Origin: Limnoperna fortunei
Taxonomy: Eukaryota > Mollusca > Bivalvia > Mytilida > Modiolidae
Reading direction: 5' to 3'
NCBI GenBank assembly: GCA_944474755.1
Contig: OX104112.1
Coordinates: forward strand, 56,525,176-56,589,175
DNA length: 64,000 nucleotides
Below the pieces are notes generated by a model, which saw only the letters and a program-made list of their open reading frames with translations, did not search any database and had not been told where the DNA came from. Both the position numbers and the translations under genes were made by a program. Shown piece by piece: positions 22,869 through 32,740 of this stretch (position 1 is its first letter; each line of letters begins with the position of its first letter).

Positions 22869-22999
22869 TTTTCGAACCGCGTGATTCAATACTAAATTTG
22901 CCCACACTGCTGCAACCAGGAATGGAATAGTTACCTATACTATCGATTTTATCGATGCAACTGTATGTAAATTGATGTACCTAATTTTCTGATCTATTA

Positions 23000-24425
23000 T
23001 TAGCTCATCTGACCCAAAGGGTCAGGTGAGCTATTGTTATCACTTTGCGTCCGTCGGCGTCGTCGTCTGTAAACTTTTTACATTTTAATCTTCTTCTCTG
23101 AAACCACTTGGCCAATTGAAACCAAACTTGGCCATAATGTTCATTGGATGGACCTTTACAAAGTTTGTGTTTTTTATTTTGATTGGTAAACCAATATGGC
23201 CACCACCTCAAGACTTAGTTTAACATAGGACCCTATGGGAAAAAAGTTAAAAAGGGCTTCTTCTCTGAAACCGTTTAACCAATCAAAACCAAACTTACTA
23301 GCAATATTGTTTGGATGGTCCTCTATAAAGCTTGTGTTTTTGATGGGAATTGGAAATTCAAAATGGCCGCCACCCCAGGACTTAGTTTAACATAGAACCC
23401 TATGGGAAAAAGTTTTAAAAGGCTTCTTCTCTGAAACCGGTTAATCAATGGAAACAAAAACTTACTAGCAATATTGTTTGGATGGTCCCCTATTAAGTTT
23501 GTGTTTTTATAGCAATTGGAAATTCAAAATGGCTGCCACCGCAGGACTTAATTTAACATAGGACCCTATGGGAAAAAGTTTGAAAGGCTTCTTCTCTGAA
23601 ACCGGTCAACCAATGGAAACAAAACTTACTAGCAATATTGTTTGGATGGTCCTCTATAAAGTTAATGTTTTTTATCCCAATCGGAAATTTAAAATGGCCG
23701 CCACCGCAGGACTTAGTTTAACATTCGACCCTATGAGAAAAAAGTTTAAAAGGGCTTCTCTGAAACTGTTTAAGCAATCAAAACAAAACTTACTAGCAAT
23801 ATTGTTTGGATGATCCTCTATAAAGTTTATGTTTTTTATGGCAATTGGAAATTCAAAATGGCCGCTACCGCAGGACTTAGTTTAACATAGGACCCTATGG
23901 GAAAAAGTTTTTAAAGGCTTCTTCTCTGAAACCGGTTAATCAATGGAAACAAAAACTTACTAGCAATATTGTTTGGATGGTCCTCTATAAAGTTTATGTT
24001 TTTTATGGCAATTGGAAATTAAAAATGGCCGCTACCACAGGACTTAGTTTAACATAGGACCCTATTGGAAAAAGTTTTTAAAGGCTTCTTATCTGAAACC
24101 GGTTATTCAATAGAAACAAAAACTTACTAGCAATATTGTTTGGATGGTCCTTTATAAAGTTTATGTTTTTTATGGCAATTGGAAATTCAAAATGGCCGCC
24201 ACCGCCGCAGGACTTAGTTTAACATAGGACCCTATGGGCAAATAAAAAAAATCTTCTCTATACAACCGGTTAACCAATGAAACAAAGCTTTCTAGTAATA
24301 TTGTTTGGATGGTTCTATTTAAAGTTTATTGAAAATTACAGGACTTACTTTAACATCAGGGAAATGCCATCTTCATTGCCTATAAAATCAGGTGAGCGAT
24401 ATAGGCTCTTAAGAGCCGCTGGTTT
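23000..24425 (+). mobile_element. Complete hairpin-ended element with tandem core of about 165 bp
   Basis: The 5' end is the hairpin agctcatctgaccc/gggtcaggtgagct (23,002-23,032). The 3' end is 'tcaggtgagcgatatagg' followed by the perfect palindrome ggctcttaagagcc (24,404-24,417) and a T-rich run. The word TCAGGTGAGC is therefore present at both ends in the same orientation. Between the ends are about seven tandem units of roughly 165-170 bp, each with ttctctgaaaccggtta, 'caatattgtttggatgg', aaaatggccgccacc and gacttagtttaacatag. This matches the tandem-core, non-autonomous 'pearl'-like layout known from bivalves (family knowledge, not verified). No coding capacity. Confidence 0.8.
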
Positions 24426-25668
24426 TTTTGGTTTTTTTTTTTTTTGTTTTTTTTTTGTCTACGCTGTACTTAATCGAGCGAGAATCGTTAAAATGATGTT
24501 TGATTTAGTGGTCCGGCTGTTTAAAATGTTGCCACGCGGCAGGACATTTTCTGATATTCATAAACATGCGTTTGTTTAGTCGCCTATTAGTATCTCATAA
24601 GCGTAGACACTGTTTTTCATGAATTCAGATCGTCAAAATTTCTGGTGTGATATGTTTTGTTACTAAAATTGTTAGTAAATTTAGTATTTGTCATCAAACT
24701 ACTTCACGTTTAACAATCCTTAGATTTACTTTTAGAGATGGTACAATGTTGTTCATCGTCCTAAAAGTTAACGATGTCATGTAACTGGACAGTATTCTGT
24801 CTTTTATACTGGAAACGACGGTCGTCAGATTGAACTAACTAATTCCGATTCGGTTTGCACACCTGTCTTACAAGATAACAACGTGTTCGTAAGGACCTCT
24901 TTGTAACAAGTCAACATATTACAAATCAATTCGACAAAGATTGAGCGAAGGGTAAACATTTTAACTGCCACTGGAAAAGTATTGGTACGGCGGAAAATTT
25001 GACCTGGAGCGGCTACAACTAGCTTACTGCTATCGACATCTACTAGGGGTTTTAATCGTGCATGAATTGTGGCATACGAATACGGTTGGAATTATGACTT
25101 TTTGAAATCTACTGTATAAAGAAATCTGTATTTTCAAAAACATTTAAATGTAGTTATTTAATAAAACCTTTTACATTAAAATGATCGAGTTTTCATGTGC
25201 ATAAACGATGTATCATGTAATAAACGTAAGATATGATATTGATTACACCAAAGCTTAATATTAGTATATGAACATATGTAAGTTACGACAATAAACACTA
25301 GTAAAATTAAATTATTTAATAATATAAAAAAAACAAATTATTTTATATAATTCATATAGTTCTATTACATGGGTGTCATAAAAGTACAAAAACAAAACAA
25401 ATACTTAAAAATTGATACTACATTTTGCATTAAAAATTCATAAAAAGTGAAAAGCACTCAAAGTTCTAAATCCCTAAATGTAATTTTTTACGGTCATATC
25501 ATTAGTGCATTACTTCGTAAAAATATTAAACCGTTTGCAGACAAAAAATTAAACGTGGCAGTTTGAAAAGGGTCAACATATTAAGAATTATAATATTGAA
25601 TTTTGTGCACTGTTTTAAAACTGACAAGACGTAAAATTTAATGCCTAGAACGAAGAGCATGGAGCAGA
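24426..25668. other. AT-rich sequence downstream of the MS4A-like gene
   Basis: After a T-rich run I see no coding exon, repeat or RNA gene. It lies 3' of the minus-strand gene at 25,920-30,570. Confidence 0.5.
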
Positions 25669-25674
25669 TTTATT
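25669..25674 (-). terminator. Candidate AATAAA polyadenylation signal
   Basis: An AATAAA hexamer on the minus strand lies about 245 bp downstream of the stop codon of the MS4A-like gene. In such AT-rich DNA the hexamer is common, so this is only the nearest reasonable candidate. Confidence 0.3.
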
Positions 25675-25919
25675 ATGAATCCGAAGTTCAGAACATATTA
25701 CTAGTAGTTTGTGGAATTAAAATAATCCTGACTCAAAAATGAAAGTATTTAACATAACAATATCTCAAGATAAACTACTCTATTTCAAGTGTACAAGCGT
25801 AGTACAATCTATAACGCAGCCTCACAATGATCGGCGAGACATACGGAAAGTCTATCAAACGTGTATAACAGGATGGATTGTGTTTTCATGTCATAAGCAC
25901 CAGAGGCTTATAAAAAAAG

Positions 25920-26240
25920 TTAATTTAGTTTATTTGATGGGGTCGACGCCATCACTGGTGTTAGTTGGTTTACAACTCCTCCAGCCATGTTTGAATGTTG
26001 TTGGTTCACAGCTGCCTGCCATGCGGCAGGATACATATATCCCCAATGTTGTGAATTTTGTTGTGGTTGATTAACAGGTACTCCAGGGTAAGCATACCCT
26101 ATTGCCTGCCCATGTTGATGTATTTGCTGGCCAGGTGTTCCCCACAGTGGTGTCATACCATACGGATTTCCTGGCGATATTTGGGTTTGTTGCATGCCGT
26201 ACATTATACCAGTCTGGTTTACGAAGACAACGCCAACGTT
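25920..26240 (-). CDS. MS4A-like gene, exon 5 (cytosolic tail, stop)
   Basis: The acceptor ttttttag precedes the exon at 26,241-26,243. It encodes residues 195-300: NVGVVFVNQTG, then a tail rich in Q, P, Y and G, ending in TAA at 25,920-25,922. The frame agrees with the upstream exons. Confidence 0.7.
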   Translation of the reverse strand, partial: NVGVVFVNQTGIMYGMQQTQISPGNPYGMTPLWGTPGQQIHQHGQAIGYAYPGVPVNQPQQNSQHWGYMYPAAWQAAVNQQHSNMAGGVVNQLTPVMASTPSNKLN

Positions 26241-29200
26241 CTAAAAAATTACAGGAAGTTTGTGCATATAAAATAGGTTGTCAATTTGAAAGTATTAAAA
26301 TCTAATTATAACAGTCATAACAGTGTTGGGTTTAATTTGTATACGTATAGATAAATATTTGATATTAACCCTGTATTTCTGATGTTTCATACGTCTACAA
26401 ATTAAGCCCAACACTGTTTGAATTAGATTTTTAACACTGTCAATTTTTTGCTTACCCTCAGCGGGATTCGAACTCGCACCGTTGTGACACTATGGCACCA
26501 ATTCGCCTGCACTATGTCCAGCGGTCTAGACCCCTCGTCCAAATCCGCTATATATCTTCGAATCCCGCTGAGGGTAAGCACAAATTTGACAGTGTTAAAA
26601 ATCTAATTCAAACAGTGTTGGGCTTAATTTGTAGACGTATATATAAATATTTGATATTAACCCAGTATTTCTGATGTTTCAGAAATCCGCTGGATAGATA
26701 TATTATATGGTTGTCACATTACTTAGACTTTTGTGTATATATATTATATGATTATCACAATACTTATATTTTCCTGTGAACGTTAAGTCAATATTTTTAT
26801 TGCTATAGTTTTTATTTATCAGTTTCACAGTTGTGTATTTGTGAGGAGTATTAAAAATATTACCCGTGAAATACATTTTGATACTTTATCTTGACCAACG
26901 CGTACGTTGGAAGTATTTCCCTCTTATTTCTTACTTAGGACAAACAGAAAACCTTGTGACTTCATGTTTATTATCTAACAGCATAATGGCACTACCGCCT
27001 AGTCGTTATATTTAACTCATGTTCATTTCATTTTTGTTTACAGTATGTTATGAAATCTTTGTCAGATTTGTTGTTCTTTCATTCATTTTTTTACAATATA
27101 CTTACATTAGAACGTTTTAGAAGTGAACAACAACAGCAGAATGACGCAGCAACAATGGTTACAACAAACTCGATGAAGGAAATTACAGCCAGGCAAGCCG
27201 TTAATACAGTGGTAGCGCTGTGGTCAGACCTCACTCCACTCTACAAATAAGAATACAATTACACTGGTATAAGTTGCTTTAATATATGCTGTTAGTATTT
27301 TTTTATGTTTGTGATCTTATGTTGCCACAGTCGTTTCATGTAATGTGCAAATTAGTTTTAAATTGTGGATATTACTATTTAAAATGGTAAGAAATAGAAA
27401 TATGTCAAAGAACATATGTAAGTAATTAGATGGTTGTGTGCTTTTTAGTCATTTGCTAGTGCTTATTTCACGGGGGAGGGGGTAACTTGGTATATAAAGG
27501 TAATACGGATGTGCGGCCCGAATGGGTCACTTTTTTAGCTCTCCAAAATATATGAATAGGTAGCTTTTTTCATTGAAAAATATATCATTGGGTAGTTGTA
27601 AATTATCAAAATATATCCATGCTTCAATTCTCATCTTAAGCATGTTAAGCCTATGTAAGCACAGTGATTCTACAAATAAAGTGTTCCATTAACATCAATT
27701 TATCATTTTGGTATTGAGTGTACTATTTTGTCAATGGGGATGTGCAGTAATAAAATATATGAATAGGTCTGATTTAATCATTCAATATATGTTTAGATCC
27801 TGTTTTATAATGTCTGAAAATATATGAATTGGGTGGGTTTTCAAATGTTCGTCTGCAGACCTGTACCTAAAAGTATTCTTAGTTACCCCCCTCCCCCACC
27901 CCCGTGGCTTATTTAATAATTTAAAAAATACGTTTGGCTTCGCAACTTACCAGAAGAGATCCTACAATTCCTAAAATAAAGACTGTTGACGCGAAGATGA
28001 CAGATCCAACAATATTCAGCACCAAAAATGTTATTGTCTGAAAATATAATAACTATTTGTTTATCTTTGGTATAGTGTTAGTGTGTATATATTTTGCTTA
28101 GATCAGAAGCTGCTGTTGACTTTAAAGCTACTCATACAAGGATTTGTTGTATCGAAGTTGATGTTATCTTCTCAGATGTTCTGAGGTCGTCCTCATTACT
28201 TAATCAATCCTTGCGGGAAATCTATATCTTAAATATGAAAGCATTTACGCTGAGCGACATGTTTTTTTCTCGTTTTAAGGATTTGTCTTACCTTAGACAT
28301 GGCAAAAAATGAGCAACTCAAGTGCTAGTTTAATAAGAGGCAGACACTTACTACTCGCGTGGACCAACTTTTAAAAATTTGGTTCGGGTTACTGACATTC
28401 AGTTTGTTGTGTTCTAAATTATGTTAGTCTTAGTCGGATTTGTAATCGTAGTTGCCTTTCGGCACATGTTCGGACGGTTCACTTGCTTTTTGTCTAGCAT
28501 ATTTTAAAATCAATTAATGATCAAATTGCTTAATGTTTACGTGCGTAATTGAATTGAAATACTTCCAAGTTTATGAGTTTATTTATTATTACCAATATAT
28601 ATTTATGTTAAATATTAAGAATAACTGAAATAATTGATCACGATAAAATTTGTTGGCATCTTTTCTTTATTTTTCTTATCTATTTGCAAACACCCTAATA
28701 AATCATTCGGGTAATAAGGACGTTGTAGCCCTTGTAGTTTACACGGGCATTATTAGGTTACCTATTTGTAAAATACTATTTTCATTGCACTTTAAAGAAT
28801 CGGTTTGTAGATGTCGAATAAGAGTAGGCTCATTGTAACATATACAAAAGGCTTAATTTTCCATCCATACCCACAATCTCTATATATGGCTTTAAAACTT
28901 TTTTTTTTTGGTTCATCTTATTTCTTAATTGATTTTATTGTGGTTTTTTACACGTTTCCAATACGTATCGAATACAGCTAAAATACTGATAAACATGCTA
29001 AGTGAATCGCTTATCTTTTACTAATATTTTTAAATTTTATACCATCTGTCATGTCTGTAATTTAAGTATTTTTGTTTTTGTGTTAATTTCATTTAAAACC
29101 TTTCATATTAATTCCATTCGTATGTTTAATCGCTTGCAAGTAAAGGTATTGTCTATTATTTTCAATTCACCTACTTTTATTTTTATCCATTTTCATATAG

Positions 29201-30570
29201 TGCATTAAAGTATTAAATTGTCTATATTAATACTTTTGCAATGTGATACTCATTTTATATATGCATGTTGTAAAACGCTTAGAGTGATTCTTATATTATA
29301 TTAGATTGCGGGTTCGATTCTCACTGCAGGCAGGGTGTACTCGACTCCAATCTTAATTGACAAGGATTGTCAGTTTTCCTACCGCAGGTCGGCGGTTTTC
29401 TCCGGGTACTCCGGCTTCCTCCCCCAATAAAAACTGGACGCCATGATATAGCCGAAAAATTGCTGAAAGTGGCGTTAAACACCATCAAACAAAAAAAACA
29501 ACATATATTATATTAGGCGCTAAACAAAAAAAACCTTGTAATAATAAATAAATAATATTAAATCATCTTTTCTACTTCAAAAACATAAATATAGTTCTGC
29601 AAATGTATAGTCCTGCTGCATTTAAACATACCAGACATCTCCATTTAGACTCACGATTTTCCGTCATACAAAATGGTATAAGGCCAGTCAAGATGAACTA
29701 AAATTAAAAACTTTAAACTAAACTATGATTGCCTGACATATGTTACGAAAATCCATCATGCTTTTTATCAGCTAATTTCATAAGTATAAAAATAAACTAT
29801 GATTCTATAGTTCTATAGTTAATATTGAACAGTGGAACATACAACATGACATATTAGATCTATAATCGCGACGTTTAATCAGTCTTGCCAAATGGATCAA
29901 ATTAATGATCGATATACACTGGCAAACAATGTAAGCGCTGAAACTGTATGAAATTAGTGTATTTCTGTATTACTGTTTGTGTATAAATTTATAATTATCA
30001 ATTGAATATTATAGTATTCTCTTCGATAACAGCAAAACTGTCCATATGATATATTTTACGAAACAAGTCCAATACACATTCGGCTGATCCGGACCTGTAT
30101 TAGACTGACTGTGACAAAATATTCAATTCACATGCTTATTAATTTGGTGAGATGATTCAGAGAACTGTTGTTATGGCTAAAGTAATTAATAAAGATATCA
30201 CTACGAGATGATTTATGAATTGGCCTTGTTATTTGTCCAAACTGCTGATTTGGCCTGAGGCGCACTGGTACTTACCCAACCTGAAAATACCATGGTAACA
30301 ATAGTTATAACTAACACATTGTTAGAACCTCCGCAATCTTCACTGCCGTAACTGATACCAATGTTTGGATCGTAGTATGTATAATAATTGCATTTGAAAT
30401 TGTTTCCGCTGCTTATAATCACTCCAACAAGACTAAGAACAACACATAAAATACCAAGTCCAACATGTATGCCGCCAAAAATTTTAAGTGATCGAACTCG
30501 TGATAATTTCTGGTCTGGTGTTATCTGATTGCAAACAGCGTGACCAGCTTGTGCATGTGAGTTCATCATT
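25920..30570 (-). CDS. MS4A/CD20-like four-transmembrane protein gene (five coding exons)
   Basis: Joining five minus-strand exons at good splice signals gives a protein of about 300 aa with every junction in phase 0. Exons are 30,276-30,570, 29,632-29,697, 27,951-28,037, 27,106-27,240 and 25,920-26,240. Predicted layout: N-tail; TM1 about 28-53; a 30-residue loop with two Cys (60 and 79); TM2 about 84-109 across the SGW/FIL junction; a short charged loop (TENRESKWR); TM3 about 121-149; TM4 about 162-182 followed by a CCCC cluster at 184-187; and a Gln/Pro/Tyr/Gly-rich cytosolic tail of about 110 residues. The spacing and the 'LKIFGG..GILCVV..G' and 'FSGWFILTGLI' words resemble MS4A/CD20-like membrane proteins. 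Function is unknown. A splice acceptor one base before the ATG implies an upstream 5' UTR exon not located here. Alternatives are another tetraspan family, or a gene with extra exons missed. Confidence 0.7.
26297..26690. repeat. Intronic foldback element with tRNA-like centre
   Basis: A block of about 85 bp (aaaatctaatt..aacagtgttggg ... ctgatgtttca) occurs in direct orientation at 26,297-26,390 and 26,598-26,682. An inverted partial copy lies at 26,391-26,448 (acgtctacaaattaagccc ... aacactgtcaa). The inverted arms extend as far as ttaccctcagcgggattcga near 26,455 and tcgaatcccgctgagggtaa near 26,560. Between them on the minus strand is a tRNA-like stretch with the T-arm/B-box word gagttcgaatcccgc. 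It lies in the intron between exons 4 and 5. It may be a SINE-like or MITE-like foldback element. Confidence 0.65.
27106..27240 (-). CDS. MS4A-like gene, exon 4 (TM4)
   Basis: It encodes residues 150-194, including TM4 (LTACLAVISFIEFVVTIVAA) followed by SFCCCCSLLKR. The donor is GTAAGT immediately after AAT at 27,106. The acceptor region reads ttatttgtagag on the minus strand. Only the second AG keeps phase 0 with exon 3; use of the first AG would cause a stop, so this boundary is the least certain. Confidence 0.6.
27461..27914. mobile_element. MITE with G-rich terminal inverted repeats and 8-bp TSD
   Basis: The left end is CACGGGGGAGGGGGTAACT (27,469-27,487) and the right end is AGTTACCCCCCTCCCCC.. 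..CCCCGTG (to 27,906). Together they form terminal inverted repeats of about 20-26 bp. The octamer GCTTATTT flanks both sides exactly (27,461-27,468 and 27,907-27,914). An 8-bp duplication is typical of hAT-like DNA transposons. The 438-bp interior has repeated aatatatgaa-type words and no coding frame. It lies in the intron between exons 3 and 4. Confidence 0.8.
27951..28037 (-). CDS. MS4A-like gene, exon 3 (TM3)
   Basis: The exon is 87 nt and encodes residues 121-149 (TITFLVLNIVGSVIFASTVF then ILGIVGSLL), almost entirely TM3. The acceptor is ttttcag at 28,038-28,044 and the donor is GTAAGT at 27,945-27,950. Both junctions are phase 0. Confidence 0.75.
29304..29505 (+). mobile_element. SINE, 5'-truncated, intronic
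   Basis: It begins at agattgcgggttcgattctc, the B-box-like region, and carries the full body and the gtggcgttaaacaccatc tail plus an A-rich end. It is antisense to the host gene, in the intron between exons 2 and 3. Confidence 0.85.
29632..29697 (-). CDS. MS4A-like gene, exon 2 (end of TM2 and loop)
   Basis: The exon is 66 nt and encodes residues 99-120 (FILTGLIPFCMTENRESKWR then CL), completing TM2 and a basic loop. The acceptor is attttag and the donor is gtatgt. Phase 0 at both ends. Confidence 0.75.
30276..30570 (-). CDS. MS4A-like gene, exon 1 of coding region (start, TM1)
   Basis: ATG is at 30,567-30,569. The acceptor ttttccacag ends at 30,571, so translation starts one base into this exon. 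It encodes residues 1-98: a hydrophilic N-tail, TM1 (IFGGIHVGLGILCVVLSLVG then VII), a loop with CNYYTYY and EDCGG cysteines, and the first part of TM2. The donor GTAAGT is at 30,270-30,275 after GGTTGG. Reading on past the donor, as a simple open frame does, adds a false tail. Confidence 0.75.
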
Positions 30571-31224
30571 CTGTGGAAAAGAAAAGTATTGGTTTTTTGT
30601 TAGAACCAACGATCAATTCTTGTAGATTACGTGTTTTGAATAGTACCTGATAATGTTGCATTAAAGGCAGTTTAAAGAGATATCAAATGACAGGTAATCG
30701 TCTAAGGATAATGACACGCAAATGAATAAATATATGACAAAAGAAATAAAATTTTAATTGTAATGAATAAGATAAGACAATTGTGGTTTATCTTGTGAGG
30801 ATTTCAGATGAATATTATGGAAAACTTAAATGTTATAATCCGAATGGTTTTTACAGTTGTTATTGGATTTTCCACAGTCTATAACAACTACCTACAATTC
30901 ACAAAACTTGCCCTTTAAAACAGTGTCTATCAATTTGAACAATAACTTATTTCATTGATTGATTTATTGTATTTTTGCTTTTCTTCTAGAGAGAGTAATT
31001 CAGCTTTTGGCGTCGGGCAATATAACATATACATGCAATTCCAGGTACCTCGGGAAAATATTCTTGTATATTGACCACAATCATATGGAATATTTGTATA
31101 ATATGTTTTCGCGTTTGTCGTAAATTGTATTCAGTGTAATACACCGGAGTTGTTAGGAATTGTGGCACAGAAAGAAAACTGATCAAACCGCGACAAATGA
31201 TCTTTCTAGGCGTTGTAATAAAAA
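30571..31224. other. Upstream/intronic region of the MS4A-like gene
   Basis: It probably contains an intron leading to an unlocated 5' UTR exon (an acceptor lies at 30,571). No coding exon, promoter motif or repeat could be supported. Confidence 0.4.
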
Positions 31225-31450
31225 ACCTCGACCTCGGTGGTTAAGGTACCAGTAATCTATTATTGATCACCGAGTTGTCTGTTCGACCGGGAGGATGTGC
31301 TCGACTCATCCCTAAATTTGCACCATTTTTTTCTCTGTCGAAGGTCTGCTGTTTCGTTGGGTACTCCAGTTCTTCCCTATAAACACTCGACGCCATATTG
31401 TATTGACTAATATTATTTTTGAAAATAGTGTTAAACAATCTTAAAACATA
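31225..31450 (+). mobile_element. SINE, old diverged copy with tRNA-like head
   Basis: The head ctcggtggttaaggtacc (A-box-like) and ttgatcaccgagttgtctg are followed by gtgctcgactcatcc, gtactccagttcttccc, cgacgccatattgtattgac and gtgttaaac. The order is that of the other copies but with many substitutions. Confidence 0.7.
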
Positions 31451-31870
31451 CATACATATAATGTTTAATTTAAGCGCGAAGTGAAAAAAATGTTACGATT
31501 CCGCCTTTCCATTATTAATCATACCTTTAGACTAGACTTTTTCCGCTTTTAAAAAATACGCCTTAGCATGCGAAGTCAAATTTTTTTTAAAGTCATTGCG
31601 TGTGTGGTTTGTTTGTTTTTTTTATTTACTATGTTTTAATTTACTTTGTTTTAATTATTTTGTTAATAAAATGACAAATATGATGTTTATATTTCGCCAC
31701 AGATGCATTAGTTATAGATTGTGGAAATTTCCATTTATATCATTTATAACTTTAGACCAGTTTTAGCCTTATTATTAGGTAAAACGATCCATAAATGATG
31801 ACATAACAGTGGACATTTTTATACTTCTAATTTGCGAGTGAAACGAATGGACGGATTAGAGCGATCAGTC
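31451..31870. other. AT-rich stretch, nothing recognised
   Basis: No coding exon, RNA gene or repeat was recognised in this interval. Confidence 0.5.
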
Positions 31871-31983
31871 CAAATAAATCAGTCAGATCAGTCAAATCGT
31901 TCCAAATCCGTCAATTGACGGATGGACGGATTGGGAACGATTTGACGGATTGGTAACGATTAGACTGATCTGACTGATTGATA
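31871..31983. repeat. Imperfect palindrome rich in GACGGAT/ATCCGTC words
   Basis: The left half (aatcagtcagatcagtc, aaatcgttccaaatccgtc) is complementary to the right half (ggattgggaacgatttgac, gactgatctgactgattgat) around the centre tcaattga at about 31,911-31,918. The right half contains an extra, partly duplicated 'ttgacggattggtaacga' segment. It is a foldback locus or small palindromic element. Confidence 0.7.
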
Positions 31984-32188
31984 ACTGAGGGATCATAACC
32001 GATTGCTGACGGCTTTTGGACCTCATTTGACAGATTTAAGCAGCATACTTATGTCATCAGAGGATACGTTTTATTGGAATTGTACCATTTAGATGTGTTG
32101 TTTCATTGAGTTGTTGTCTAATGTTTGGCGAACAGTTTAGTTTTTTGGCTACATTGAGGACTGGAACAAAGCAACAAAAATTAAAAAT

Positions 32189-32740
32189 AATGTGTTGGGA
32201 TGCCAAGACAGAAGTCACCCAAAATCCCCATAGTATTGCAGTCGATTCAGGACACTGAAATGTACCTACACTTCAAATTTCATTAAAATCCGACAATGTT
32301 GAAAATTTGACGCGTTTTTGGTGGCCATTTTGAAACCCACTATTCAAAAAAAAAATTCCGAATGTGCATTAATTCTTCCTCCACATTTTTTTTTTTGCAA
32401 TCGGAGCACGTTAACTAATTATACACGTTTTTGAGGCCATTTTCAAACGCGTCGTCCGAAAAAAATTATAAGGTCGAATTACTAAAATCTACCTCCATAC
32501 CGAATTTCGTTGAAATCGGACCAAGGGAAAATTTTTGCCATTTGTGGGTGGTTGTGGTCAAGTGGCGGCCATTTTTTAATTGGCAACCATTATCAAAACT
32601 CTTTCTATTGACTGCTCCCCTCCATATGTCGATCTACAACTGTGCCAAGTTTCATTTGATTCTATTAAGTCGTCTCTCAGAAATGTGTCGGACAAGTTCA
32701 CGATCTAGAAAAAGTGGAAACCGAAATAATAATTATAATT
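32189..32740 (+). mobile_element. N element a (body only)
   Basis: The head tgtgttgggatgccaagac is a slightly mutated hairpin. The body runs to ccgaaataataattataatt, where G element b starts. No matching N tail follows directly; the only unassigned N tail is the cut one at 59,292. Confidence 0.75.

Noticed and set aside
26455..26580. A functional tRNA gene
   Set aside because: Only the T-arm/B-box region is convincing; no complete cloverleaf could be drawn by eye, and the sequence forms part of a palindrome.
27050..27250. 66-codon plus-strand frame with a Gln run
   Set aside because: It is the antisense shadow of exon 4 of the MS4A-like gene, whose minus-strand reading gives a transmembrane segment with splice sites on both sides.
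30213..30275. Last 20 codons of the simple open frame at 30,213-30,569
   Set aside because: They lie beyond a GTAAGT donor at 30,275; the continuous membrane protein is obtained only by splicing to 29,697.
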